A stretch of 64,000 nt of DNA from Pedobacter sp. PACM 27299 (GTDB taxonomy: Bacteria > Bacteroidota > Bacteroidia > Sphingobacteriales > Sphingobacteriaceae). The DNA is taken from the NCBI RefSeq assembly GCF_001412655.1, contig NZ_CP012996.1, positions 1,674,001-1,738,000 on the forward strand, in the 5' to 3' direction. A program made the position numbers and the translations under genes. Numbering within the stretch: the stretch's first letter is position 1; every line of letters begins with the position of its first letter. The notes under the pieces are model-generated. The model made no database searches. It saw nothing but the letters and a program-made list of their open reading frames with translations, and was not told the DNA's origin. Positions 1 to 8,737 of this stretch are shown here, piece by piece.

Positions 1-260
1 ACGGTTTTTTATCCTAATTTCTTTTGATGTTGGATCTAAATGGTCCATATTTAAGTACTGTTTTAAGGGGATGATTGCGTTTTATATAAATACGGTTAAA
101 CGACTACATGAAGTTGCTGACTTTAAGTAGAAGTAAATTAAGTGAATTTAATAACTTAAAAGAAATTATGTGTCGATAAAGGGAGGTGTATCTAGAAGAG
201 TTCAATGTGAGCAAGGAAGTCCGGGCCAAAGGCCCAAACCTCTCTCGCTTAGTACAAATA
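1..260. other. Window edge without a clear gene
   Basis: This stretch is AT-rich. On the plus strand a frame is open from base 2 to a TAG at 128-130 and could be the last 42 codons of a gene that starts before the window, but its translation resembles nothing I recognise. A small GC hairpin (GGGCC at 223-227, loop AAA, GGCCC at 231-235) lies just past the stop of the leftward protease-nuclease gene. It has no T-run after it in that direction, so it is at most a weak terminator. Confidence 0.3.
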
Positions 261-2381
261 TTATCTGCTCATCGCATTAATCTCATTTGATAACTCAGAT
301 TCCTTATCATCAATTTCTACCGGATTTGTATTCCCTGAACTAAATGTATCAAAAGAGAAAAATCCGGAAAAATCTAATCCTGTTTCTTCCTGTAGTGATT
401 TCAACCCGATCCTGTATTTTTTGAATACCAGATTCTCATCAATATTCAACTGCTCAAAATCAATGTCTTCTACTAAATTTTCTTGCGATAGCTTAAAACC
501 TGTAGCCTTTAAAATCCCTGCATCCGTCAACCAGAAAATCACCTTGTAAAATGATAAAGGAACTTGTACTCCACGAAACACAGGATCCGATTCTTTAAAT
601 ATCGGGCCGTTAAAGACCGTGATTTTGTTCGTATGAGTACCTTCCTTTGTAGCGCCATTTTCCAGGACCACCTTTTCCAGTTCTCCCCAAAGCCCTTTTT
701 TCTTGCTTTGGTTTAATGCCGCTACCTGCGGACAAGCATTCGTATACATACAAGTCCGGTCGGCATTTCTTTTCGCAATTTCTGGAGTATCTCCCCAGTT
801 CGCATCTTCCCGCCGACTCATGTGCCCCCGGTCAAAATTGCTGTTTTTGTAGTACTGGTCATTTAACTGAATGCTGTAGTCTATCCGGTTGTCTCGCAGC
901 CAATTGTCCTTTCTTTCAGATTTATCCTGTCTCTTTTGCAAATCCCCATCTACATTAACCGCACTAATCACTGGCATCCCTCTTACCGAATGAAATACCA
1001 CACTGTAATGGTCGTACTTTAACTCAGTATCCTTCTTATTGCTGTTCAATACCGCGATGAATTTTTGTAAAGATTTTAAAGGCTGTGGCAATGGAATCCG
1101 CTGACCAAGAAAATCATCCACATATCCTCTGCAACCCGAAAAATCCATCTGATCTTCCAACTTTTTCAACTCATTGAAATCATTTAAGTCGGTTAAAGTT
1201 TTCATTTCCGGCAGGGCAGGGGCTGCTTTACTTCCTTTGCTGATTTTAACACTGATTTCTTCATTTGATTCCAGTAAACTGGAAGGAAAAGATACATTTA
1301 TCATATTCGTATTTTCCATTTGATTAGAGTTTGCAGGAGTCATTGAAATTGTTTCTTCTTTTCGATCAGGTTCAGTCCCAATAACCTGAGATTGATCTTT
1401 TATTTTTAGTCCGTTTACCAAAGCATGATCTGGATAAATCTCGAAAATATCATTTAAAATAACACTAACCCGTATTCCCTCATTGGCAATCCAGTCAATC
1501 TTCCGTTCATCAATTTTTCCATTGATTTTCGGGATGATCTGGCCATCTTTATCCAGGTAATCACCAGCCTCATTTTTATTTCCGATCCCCATGTGGTGTA
1601 GAGCAACTACTTGCCATTGGTCATTAAAAACCGGGCTTCCACTGCTTCCAGGCGCCGTATCCGTTTCATACCAGATTGATGTGGGCGTAATCTTAACAAA
1701 TAGATTCTGACGGATCGATAACTGCTTGTAGTCTCCATCTGGATGATGAATAATGTTAAGCCTTTCTTCCTGTTCCGCCCCTAGTTTTCCTTGTTTGGGT
1801 TCAAGAAATAAGCTGCCAATAGATTTGAGCATCACTTTACCTGTTAAATCAATAGCTTTAACGGCAACCAGGCAATAATCCAGCGCCTGATTCGCATAGA
1901 AAAAATCTGCGACGCTGAAAGAAAAAGAAACAGGTTCAATTTCTTTTCCGTTGATGTCATATTCGTAGAAAAACTGGACCTCCGCATCTGCGACACTGTC
2001 TATTTGCTGAAATACATGCCAATTGGTTAATAACAACTGCTCAGAAACCATAAATCCAGTAGCATAGCCTAAAATTCTACTTCCATTTCTACAAACAATT
2101 CTGCCTACTTTCCTTTTGCTGGAGAGAATGAGCTCAATGAAATTACTGTACACAGAATCATTGTTCCCAATTGCCCTTTCGAATGCAAAATTCAAAGGTT
2201 CTTTTGTCTCAGTCGCCAGCATTGCTACCCGCTGTTTCAGGTCTGTGGGGCTTGCATCTGTTGCTTGTACTTCAACAATTCCCCTGTCGATAGGCATAGG
2301 AGTAGCCTTCGCTGAATCTTGCTGGGCGATTTTTGAGAACCTGTGTTCAGATTCTTCTAATTGTGATAGCGAGAGTAACAT
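261..2381 (-). CDS. Trypsin-like serine protease fused to a DNA/RNA non-specific endonuclease
   Basis: This 706-residue protein joins two hydrolases. After a variable N-terminal stretch of about 90 residues comes a trypsin-fold domain with a complete-looking triad: H122 in LTNWHVF, D168 in LDYCLVAV and S247 in PGSSGSPVF. A linker of roughly 120 residues follows. The C-terminal half is a NUC1/His-Me nuclease with the DRGHM signature (H520) and the downstream MYTNACPQ asparagine motif that binds the metal in this family. No signal peptide or membrane segment is visible, so it should act in the cytoplasm unless exported by another route. It lies 15 bp after the DUF6266 gene and is probably co-transcribed with it. 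Proteins of this architecture occur in diverse bacteria but have no well-defined role that I know of. Protease-activated nuclease toxicity in defence or conflict is a hypothesis only. Confidence 0.85.
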   Translation of the reverse strand: MLLSLSQLEESEHRFSKIAQQDSAKATPMPIDRGIVEVQATDASPTDLKQRVAMLATETKEPLNFAFERAIGNNDSVYSNFIELILSSKRKVGRIVCRNGSRILGYATGFMVSEQLLLTNWHVFQQIDSVADAEVQFFYEYDINGKEIEPVSFSFSVADFFYANQALDYCLVAVKAIDLTGKVMLKSIGSLFLEPKQGKLGAEQEERLNIIHHPDGDYKQLSIRQNLFVKITPTSIWYETDTAPGSSGSPVFNDQWQVVALHHMGIGNKNEAGDYLDKDGQIIPKINGKIDERKIDWIANEGIRVSVILNDIFEIYPDHALVNGLKIKDQSQVIGTEPDRKEETISMTPANSNQMENTNMINVSFPSSLLESNEEISVKISKGSKAAPALPEMKTLTDLNDFNELKKLEDQMDFSGCRGYVDDFLGQRIPLPQPLKSLQKFIAVLNSNKKDTELKYDHYSVVFHSVRGMPVISAVNVDGDLQKRQDKSERKDNWLRDNRIDYSIQLNDQYYKNSNFDRGHMSRREDANWGDTPEIAKRNADRTCMYTNACPQVAALNQSKKKGLWGELEKVVLENGATKEGTHTNKITVFNGPIFKESDPVFRGVQVPLSFYKVIFWLTDAGILKATGFKLSQENLVEDIDFEQLNIDENLVFKKYRIGLKSLQEETGLDFSGFFSFDTFSSGNTNPVEIDDKESELSNEINAMSR

Positions 2382-2396
2382 AAAAAAAATGATAAA

Positions 2397-3251
2397 TTAA
2401 GAAAATGATAGGGGCAGCTTAGCTAGGCTTTCCTGGCAAGTGTTCGAGTTTGTCTTTGAGTACCTTATATTTTTTTTCAGGTATTTAAAGGCCTTTGTGT
2501 TCAATGGCATGCCGTAGTTTTCATTCGATTGATTCAAATAACTGCTGGCCACCCGATCAAACCTTATTTTTACCTGCTGATATCGCTGCATTGTTTTCTT
2601 TTCTTCTAGATTTTCACCAACACCATTCAAATTGCCCAGGTAAACGCTGTCGGAGAGCATTGCTCCATCCGCTGAAATAAAGAAAATGTAAGGCTCTATT
2701 TGCTGGGTTAATTCTTTGTCAGCTAGTGGAATAAAGCATTTTCCTTCAGATCTCCGTGCGATATTCAGATACTGACGGCCTCTTTCGGTTTCCGGAAAGC
2801 AAATCATCAGCATGAAACTGTCGTTACTGGCTAATTCCTCTTCCTGTTGTGTATTCCAGCTGATTTCCAAACCGTTTTCCACTTTAATGATTTTTAAACC
2901 TTTAGTTTCCGGCATGTTGCCCTGACTCGGCATTACCTTACTGTAATCTATTTGGAGATCAGGGTATTCACCCTTTAAAGCATGTTTTTTATGGTAGGAG
3001 GTAGCTTGGTTATGGGCATTATGAACGGTACCTCTGGCCTGTAAACCAATACCGAGCTTAATAAAATTACCCATGGTTCTGAGCAGCTTGGTAGTCACCG
3101 CCATTGCCTGATAATTGGCCAGTTGGAGCGTGCTAGGTTTTCCTTTTTTGCCGATTAGACGTACTACCGGCTGCCCATTGAGCATATAAAAAACAAGGTT
3201 GGCGACTTTTCCATTTAAATGGCCCTGAGGGCCGTTTGGAGCGATTGCCAT
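2397..3251 (-). CDS. DUF6266 family protein with C-terminal extension
   Basis: Residues 1 to about 210 match my memory of the DUF6266 family of Bacteroidota. The N-terminal pattern is Gly/Lys/Val-rich (GHLNGKVANLVFYMLNGQ), the middle has IDYSKVMPSQGNMP, and a beta-rich half with SWNTQQEE ends in ADGAMLSDSVYLGNL. The function of this family is unknown to me. The usual length is about 205-215 residues. This copy has about 70 more, a polar, Lys/Asn-rich tail starting near EEKKTMQRY and ending at LPLSFS. There is no signal peptide. It is the first gene of a leftward pair with the protease-nuclease 15 bp downstream, so the two products may work together. The 374-bp upstream gap holds the long inverted repeat at 3339-3478. 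Confidence 0.75.
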   Translation of the reverse strand: MAIAPNGPQGHLNGKVANLVFYMLNGQPVVRLIGKKGKPSTLQLANYQAMAVTTKLLRTMGNFIKLGIGLQARGTVHNAHNQATSYHKKHALKGEYPDLQIDYSKVMPSQGNMPETKGLKIIKVENGLEISWNTQQEEELASNDSFMLMICFPETERGRQYLNIARRSEGKCFIPLADKELTQQIEPYIFFISADGAMLSDSVYLGNLNGVGENLEEKKTMQRYQQVKIRFDRVASSYLNQSNENYGMPLNTKAFKYLKKNIRYSKTNSNTCQESLAKLPLSFS

Positions 3252-3338
3252 ATTAGAGAGGTTAATGGTTTGGTAATGAGAGAACTATTGCATGGTTTAC
3301 TTAAGTTGAAGATACGTATAATGTTCGGGTTATTGCCG

Positions 3339-3478
3339 TATTGAAGCTTTATTTCTTTAGACCTCAAACCTGATTTATGAGCATATTACTTGGAGGTTAA
3401 TAGGGCTACAGGTGTTATTAGGCCCTATTAACCTCCAAGTAATATGCTCATAAAATCCTGACAAATAAAGCTTCAATA
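3339..3478. repeat. Nested long inverted repeat (140 bp)
   Basis: Inner arms 3374-3406 and 3422-3454 are perfect 33-bp inverted repeats around a 15-nt loop. Outer arms 3339-3354 and 3463-3478 are a perfect 16-bp inverted repeat. The unpaired stretches between inner and outer arms differ in length (19 nt left, 8 nt right). The element lies between two divergently transcribed genes and encodes no protein. It could be a MITE-like or REP-like element, a cruciform-forming regulatory site, or a relic of inverted duplication. Its identity is unknown. Confidence 0.9.
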
Positions 3479-3625
3479 TAGACGAAGTATTAGCCTGCAA
3501 TAGTTATAGGAGAATGCTTAATCCTATTTCGTTCAAATGAACCCTTTTTTATGGCAAACCATCTGCCCATTTTTGCTGTTAAATAAAGAGGTGTTTATAT
3601 AAAAATCCGCTTAAAATACAATACA

Positions 3626-4390
3626 ATGGCATGGAATCCAGGTACCTATAATAAATTTAAAGAGGAGCGCTACGCGCCGTTTTACGATTTGCTGAAACTG
3701 ATCAACAAAAGAGAAAATCTGAAAGTCATAGATCTTGGCTGTGGAACAGGGGAGCTGAGCCTTAAACTCCAGCAGGAGTTACCAGGGTCGAAGGTCTTGG
3801 GGATCGATGCCTCCAAGGAAATGTTACAGGAAGCCGCAACTTATGAAAATGAAAATCTGCATTTTGAACAGCTGGACATTAAATCGAAAATCGAATCTGG
3901 AGAACAGTACGACCTGATCTTTTCTAATGCAGCATTGCAATGGCTGGATCAGCACGAGCAGCTTTGGCCAGAAATAATCAAAACCCTAAAACCCGGCGGA
4001 CAATTACTGGTACAGATTCCCTCAAACCATGATCATTTTACCCATCAAACACTGAAAGCAATCGCCAGGGAAAATCCTTTTAAACCAGCATTAAAAAGAT
4101 GGGAGAGAAGTACAGCAGTGTTGGATATTGGTGCTTATGCGCAACTCTTATTTAAAAATGGCGCCAAAGAAATGACAATTTACGAGAAGGTCTATCCCCA
4201 TATCCTGGCGGATGCAAATGCCATCTTTGAATGGACTTCTGGTACAGCAATGATCCCTTATTTGGAGCATCTTCCCGAAGACCTTAAACCCCAGTTTGCA
4301 AATGAATATAAAAACAGGCTCCAGCAGCAATACCCGGAAAAACCTGTTTTTTATCCATTTAAAAGGATCCTGATGTCAGGTCTATTTTAA
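3626..4390 (+). CDS. tam: Trans-aconitate 2-methyltransferase-like SAM methyltransferase
   Basis: This 254-residue cytoplasmic enzyme has the class I SAM-binding fold. Motif I is IDLGCGTGELS near residues 35-45, an acidic residue ends strand 2 in LGIDAS, and FSNAALQWL forms motif IV. The N-terminal MAWNPGTYNKFKEERYAPFYDLL and the ALQWL and LLVQIPSN segments closely track E. coli Tam, which methylates trans-aconitate to relieve inhibition of the citric acid cycle. Length equals the usual 250-255. The ATG at 3626 follows an AT-rich leader without a clear ribosome binding site, as is normal in this phylum. It converges with the small monooxygenase gene, with one base between their stop codons. 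The precise substrate is inferred from similarity. Confidence 0.8.
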   Translation: MAWNPGTYNKFKEERYAPFYDLLKLINKRENLKVIDLGCGTGELSLKLQQELPGSKVLGIDASKEMLQEAATYENENLHFEQLDIKSKIESGEQYDLIFSNAALQWLDQHEQLWPEIIKTLKPGGQLLVQIPSNHDHFTHQTLKAIARENPFKPALKRWERSTAVLDIGAYAQLLFKNGAKEMTIYEKVYPHILADANAIFEWTSGTAMIPYLEHLPEDLKPQFANEYKNRLQQQYPEKPVFYPFKRILMSGLF

Positions 4391-4391
4391 A

Positions 4392-4682
4392 TTAAGCAAC
4401 TTTCTCCGTTTTATGTATAGCTGCCGGACCGTCGATAATACTTGCTGAATCGGTAACAAAACGTGCAATATGAGGTTGTGAATTGTGTAAATCTAGTCCT
4501 GCCTGACTTTCCCAGATCTCATGAAATATAAATACGTTTTTATTTTCCTGATCCTGATGCAAATCGTATTGAATACATGCCGCTTCTTTTCTGGAATCAG
4601 CAAGTAATTGTAGCAACAAGACTTTCATCGCCTCTGAATTTCCTTCTGTACTTTTTATAATCGCTGTTAAATTGATATTCAT
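4392..4682 (-). CDS. Antibiotic biosynthesis monooxygenase (ABM)/YgiN-like protein
   Basis: This 96-residue protein has the compact ferredoxin-like ABM pattern: a first beta strand MNINLTAIIKS, a helix MKVLLLQLLADSRKE, the strand-turn segment CIQYDLHQDQENKNVFIFHEIWES with the hallmark HEIWES, then HNSQPHIARFV. Members are dimeric cofactorless monooxygenases or stress-related quinol oxidases such as YgiN, and many remain unassigned. There is no signal peptide. It is transcribed toward the methyltransferase gene and almost touches it, so transcripts of the two probably overlap at their ends. The physiological substrate cannot be read from sequence. Confidence 0.8.
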   Translation of the reverse strand: MNINLTAIIKSTEGNSEAMKVLLLQLLADSRKEAACIQYDLHQDQENKNVFIFHEIWESQAGLDLHNSQPHIARFVTDSASIIDGPAAIHKTEKVA

Positions 4683-4930
4683 CTTTTTGTGGTTTTGATA
4701 AAGAACAAAAGTAATCAGCTTTAAGTTATTATGAAAATAACAGAAATCATAAGGAGCTATTATAATTCTGAGGACTTGAATAGGTAAGCTAAATATGGCT
4801 TTAATTAATTTAAGGATTTCGTTATAGTATTCAGTGATTTTGGCAAATAACGGAGATTTAAATTAAATCTGACTAGGTTTAGTTAACACACTCTTCTGTA
4901 GGTAGCTGAGTGGCTGAAATTTTCACACAC

Positions 4931-7209
4931 ATGAAATCTCGTTTTTCTTTTTTCCTCATTTTGTTAGCTGCGTTTACGACGAGCGTGTTTGCACAGCTAA
5001 AAAAGTCCGATGAAATCAATTGGACAGAATTTATGAAGCGACAAACCTTGCGCTGGGATACGATCGGTACCAGCTATTATGGCGGTATCCTATTAGGGAA
5101 TGGACTGCTAGGTACCAATATTTACAAAGAAGATGAGCAAACCATCCGGTTTGATATTGGGCGGACAGATGTAACTGATCAGCGTCCGCATCAGGGCAGC
5201 GGTCTTTCAGAACCATTGATTTCCAGACCTAGGTTACCTATTGGCCGCATGACCATCAAAACCTTAGGAAAGATTACTGGAGCTAAAATGAGCCTTGATA
5301 TTTACAATGCAACCGCAGAAGGAACGATTTATACCAGCAAGGGAACACTGAAATTCAGCTCATTTGTGCCTGCAAATACCAATGTGATCTATATCTCGGC
5401 AAAAGGAACACAGTCAGAAAAAAATATCAATTGGGAGTTCATTGCCGAAAAAAGCAAAAGTCCACGGATGAATCAGCAGAATGCTGGAAATCCAGCTGTA
5501 TATCCAGAAAATCCAATACCTCAGCTTTCAAAAATTGGAGAATTTGAGTATTGCAGACAAACTTTATTAAATGATGGAGGTTATGCTACCGTATGGACGA
5601 AAAAGAAAACAGCTGATGAAAGTACAATGCTGATTTCCGTTGGGTATGATCCCAATGGGAAAGCAGATGAGGTAAAAGAAGCCACACAAGCTATTCAGGA
5701 TTTTAGAAAAGTAAAATTGCCAGCGGCTCTGGCAGCACACCAAAAATGGTGGCACCAATTTTATCAGCAAAGTTTTATTTCTATTCCGGATCAGCGGATG
5801 GAAAGTTTTTACTGGATCCAGTTGTATAAACTCGCATCAGCTACCAGAGCAAATCTCCCTATGATTGATCTTATGGGGCCATGGTTCAATAGTAAAACGC
5901 CTTGGCCAGGAGTATGGTGGAACCTCAATACCCAACTTACCTACTCGCCAATATTTACAGCCAACCATTTGGAATTAGGTAAATCATTGTTTAATACAAT
6001 AAACAGCAATCTTCAAAACCTGATCAATAATGTGCCGGAACCCTGGAGGAAAGACGCTGCAGCCATCGGCAGGATTTCTGGTTATGATTTAGTTGCGCCA
6101 TTAGTAGAAAGCAATAAGGAAAACGGGCAGTTTGAACTCGGGAATTTAACCTGGGCCATGTTCTATTATTATCAATATTATGCTTATTCAAAAGATAAGG
6201 GGGAATTAAAGCAGCATATTTATCCACTCTTGAAACGATCAGTGAACCATCTTTTGTATCATCTGAAAAAGGATGAACAGGGAATCCTGCATCTGCCTTC
6301 CTCTTTTTCGCCGGAATATAAGTATGCGGAAGATGCAATTATGCGCTTTCTAGCCTGCGCTGGGGCTTATTCACCTTAATCGACCTCAATAAAAAAGAAG
6401 GGTTTCAAGATGCTGATATAAATAAATGGGAAGAGGTGATGAAAAATCTGGTGCCTTACCCTGTCAATGAAACTGGATTGATGATCGGTAAGGATGTCAG
6501 TTTAACGAGCTCTCATCGACATTATTCTCATTTAATGATGATCTACCCTTATCATTTGATGACGCCTGTTAATGTCAGCAATCAGGCTTTAATTGAAAAG
6601 TCTTTGAACCACTGGCTTTCATTGAAAGGCGCTTTGCAAGGCTATACTTTTACCGGTGCTGCATCTATCAATGCAATGATGGGAAAAGGTGACCGAGCTT
6701 ACGATTTGCTGAACCAGCTTTTTGATCATTACATACAGCCAAATACGCTGTACCAGGAGTCCGGCCCCGTAATTGAAACCCCATTGTCTGCTGCAACTTC
6801 TATTCAGGAATTGCTTATTCAGAGCTGGGGAAATAAAATCAGAATATTTCCAGCAATCCCTGAAATTTGGAGCAATGTTTCTTTTGATCAGCTGCGTACT
6901 GAAGGTGGCTTCCTGATTTCTGCCAGTAGAGTAAACGGAAAAACTCAGTTCATTAAGGTTTATAGCACAAAAGGGGATACCTGCAGAGTGGAAACCGATA
7001 TGAAAGTAAGTCTCGTAAACTCTGATAAAAGAAAAGAACTTGCTTTCTCCGTTGTCCAAAATGATGGAAAAATGAATATCAGTTTCTCAACGTTACCAGG
7101 TGAGACCATTTTTCTTTCTGAAGGTAATGATCAGCATCAATTTAAGGTACTTCCCGTTAGGGCAAACATTAAAGAAAACTGGAGCTGGGGCTTGAAAACA
7201 AAACCTTAA
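4931..7209 (+). pseudogene. GH95-related secreted glycosidase, broken by a one-base deletion
   Basis: Two reading frames together encode one protein of about 759 residues. The first begins at ATG 4931, chosen because MKSRFSFFLILLAAFTTSVFAQ is a clear Sec signal, and ends in a false stop at 6377-6379. The second resumes at once in another frame, LRWGLFTLIDLNKKEG. Adding one A to the AA at 6337-6338 restores DANYALSSLRWGLF, so a single deletion in an A-run is the likely cause. Motifs such as YGGILLGNGLLGTNIY, KWWHQFYQQSF, HYSHLMMIYP and FTGAASINAMM resemble the GH95 (alpha/alpha)6 glycosidase clan, but I would not assign a substrate. It is either a recent pseudogene, a sequencing error, or programmed variation in a homopolymer. 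The rest of the gene looks intact, favouring a very recent event. Confidence 0.8.
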
Positions 7210-7317
7210 CCTTTTTAAGCAAATAGGCCTTAATCATAAATTTGAAATAACCATTTAAAGTGTAATTTGTTGTGAAGTAATTAATTTTAATTATTGAATG
7301 CTTTGGTAAAAGTGACA

Positions 7318-7348
7318 ATTGAGGGTAAACTAAAAGTTTGTATACTTG
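7318..7348 (+). promoter_or_regulatory. Candidate Bacteroidota-type promoter
   Basis: ATTG at 7318-7321 and TATACTTG at 7341-7348 are separated by 19 bp. This is close to the phylum consensus of a -33 TTTG and a -7 TAnnTTTG. It would place the transcript start about 35 bp before the ATG of the hypothetical gene at 7389. Confidence 0.4.
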
Positions 7349-7388
7349 TCTTGGTGCTGGTTAACTGCCAATACCAAATAAAGCTAAG

Positions 7389-8639
7389 ATGGACAGAAAG
7401 AAAAAGAAGCAGGCGGCAATTAAGTCGGCAGCTAATGTTGAACAGCAGCGTAAAGCATTAAAAGCGCGCTTTTTGGAGCGCTCAAAGGAGATCATTACAT
7501 TAATGGGAGCTAGTGTACTCCTGGAAAAGTTCAATAGTCTTTTTTTAGATAAACTTTATGAACTCCGTTATCCGGTGTTAAAAGCCAAAGCTGCTCCGGG
7601 ATCTGAAATCAATAAGACCAAGGTGGTACAATTCAATAAACTGCTGCAGCAGTTTATGCTGGATGTAGAAATTCCGCTGGCCAATGACATTAAAATTCCA
7701 ATTGCATGGTATTTATCAGAAGGGATGACTTTAAGAGACAGCATCGGAGAACTGGATACACAGGGGAATCCTGATCTAGAGAAGGTTAAAGTACTTTTTT
7801 CCTACTATTCACATGAGGGGGAATTTCATCGTCACCTGCAAGAGCTGTTGATTACTTTGGTCACCGATGTCTGTACGACGCTGAGCGATTTTGATGAGTA
7901 TATTTATAGAACTGATCTTTCGATGACCCCATATTTTGCGGAGTATAATCCAGATAATGACATCATGATCCATGCTTTTAAACCAAAGAAAGAAAAGGTA
8001 GAGACCAAGAAAGGGATGCGAAATGCAATCCGTTTAGGCTGGCCATCTGATGAATTTAAATGGCTGCATAAAAATGTCAAACCCTCATTGCTGGGCTTCA
8101 ACAGCAATGGCTTAGATGTCCCATTAGCGCTTTATATCAGTACACATACTTTGGATAGGTTGAGGGAAAGACTCAATATTACCCCTGGTATCATGCACCA
8201 GATTCTGTTGCTCAGCTTCCTGGAACCAAAGATAAATCACCGCTGGAATGGAGATAAAAGCCATGTTGAATTTAGATTGGCGGGAGAGAAAGTGGGCTAC
8301 CTTGTAGTAGAGCTGCATGGCAGTATTTTAATGATTCATACCTTTTTGTTTCTCACCAATAATGGTACTTACGAAGGTGAAAAACTTGGACGTCTATTAA
8401 GTGTCGTTAAAGAAGATAAGAAGTATCTGGAAATTGATACGCTTCCTGCTTTTAATGCTTACCATATAGACCAAAATGAGAAATTAAGTAAATTGTTTAT
8501 AGCGGCAGGCTGCGGCTCTTTATTGAAACTTGGGAACCTTAAAGAATTTACCATGAATCAAGTGGCAGATAAAGATTCGGAATCTATTTTGCATTATTTG
8601 GCCAATGCCGCCTATTTCAGAAAGCAGGAAAATAACTGA
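7389..8639 (+). CDS. Hypothetical cytoplasmic protein, 416 residues
   Basis: I do not recognise this protein. It starts with a strongly basic stretch (MDRKKKKQAAIKS), has no signal peptide or membrane segment, and is helix-rich through about residue 150 with a long segment around FSYYSHEGEFHRHLQELLITLVTDV. A second half beginning near residue 240 contains LALYISTHTLDRLRERLNITPG, EFRLAGEKVGYLVVELHGSILMIHTFLFLTNNGTYEGEKLG and a Leu-rich end. HTLDRLRER followed by alternating beta strands is somewhat reminiscent of toxin or phage-borne hypothetical proteins, but no catalytic motif stands out. Codon use looks like its neighbours. It stands alone, between the broken glycosidase and the decayed Rpn-type gene, with a candidate promoter upstream. 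Confidence 0.75.
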   Translation: MDRKKKKQAAIKSAANVEQQRKALKARFLERSKEIITLMGASVLLEKFNSLFLDKLYELRYPVLKAKAAPGSEINKTKVVQFNKLLQQFMLDVEIPLANDIKIPIAWYLSEGMTLRDSIGELDTQGNPDLEKVKVLFSYYSHEGEFHRHLQELLITLVTDVCTTLSDFDEYIYRTDLSMTPYFAEYNPDNDIMIHAFKPKKEKVETKKGMRNAIRLGWPSDEFKWLHKNVKPSLLGFNSNGLDVPLALYISTHTLDRLRERLNITPGIMHQILLLSFLEPKINHRWNGDKSHVEFRLAGEKVGYLVVELHGSILMIHTFLFLTNNGTYEGEKLGRLLSVVKEDKKYLEIDTLPAFNAYHIDQNEKLSKLFIAAGCGSLLKLGNLKEFTMNQVADKDSESILHYLANAAYFRKQENN

Positions 8640-8737
8640 GTCAATAGGACAACTGAATAAATTGTCAGTTAGGATACGCTGATCCTTTAGCGCAGTTTAT
8701 ACAGTTGAAACCATTATTGTAGCAATGAAATTGAATC

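Noticed and set aside
261..3251. Assigning the protease-nuclease pair to CBASS or another named defence system
   Set aside because: There is no nucleotidyltransferase, TIR, STAND or sensor gene nearby; only the effector-like architecture is visible.
3374..3454. Inverted repeat as an invertible promoter switch
   Set aside because: The sequence between the arms is only 15 nt and holds no promoter, and no invertase gene is nearby.
3339..3478. Inverted repeat as an intrinsic terminator
   Set aside because: There is no T-run on either strand, both flanking genes point away from it, and the arms are far longer than a terminator stem.
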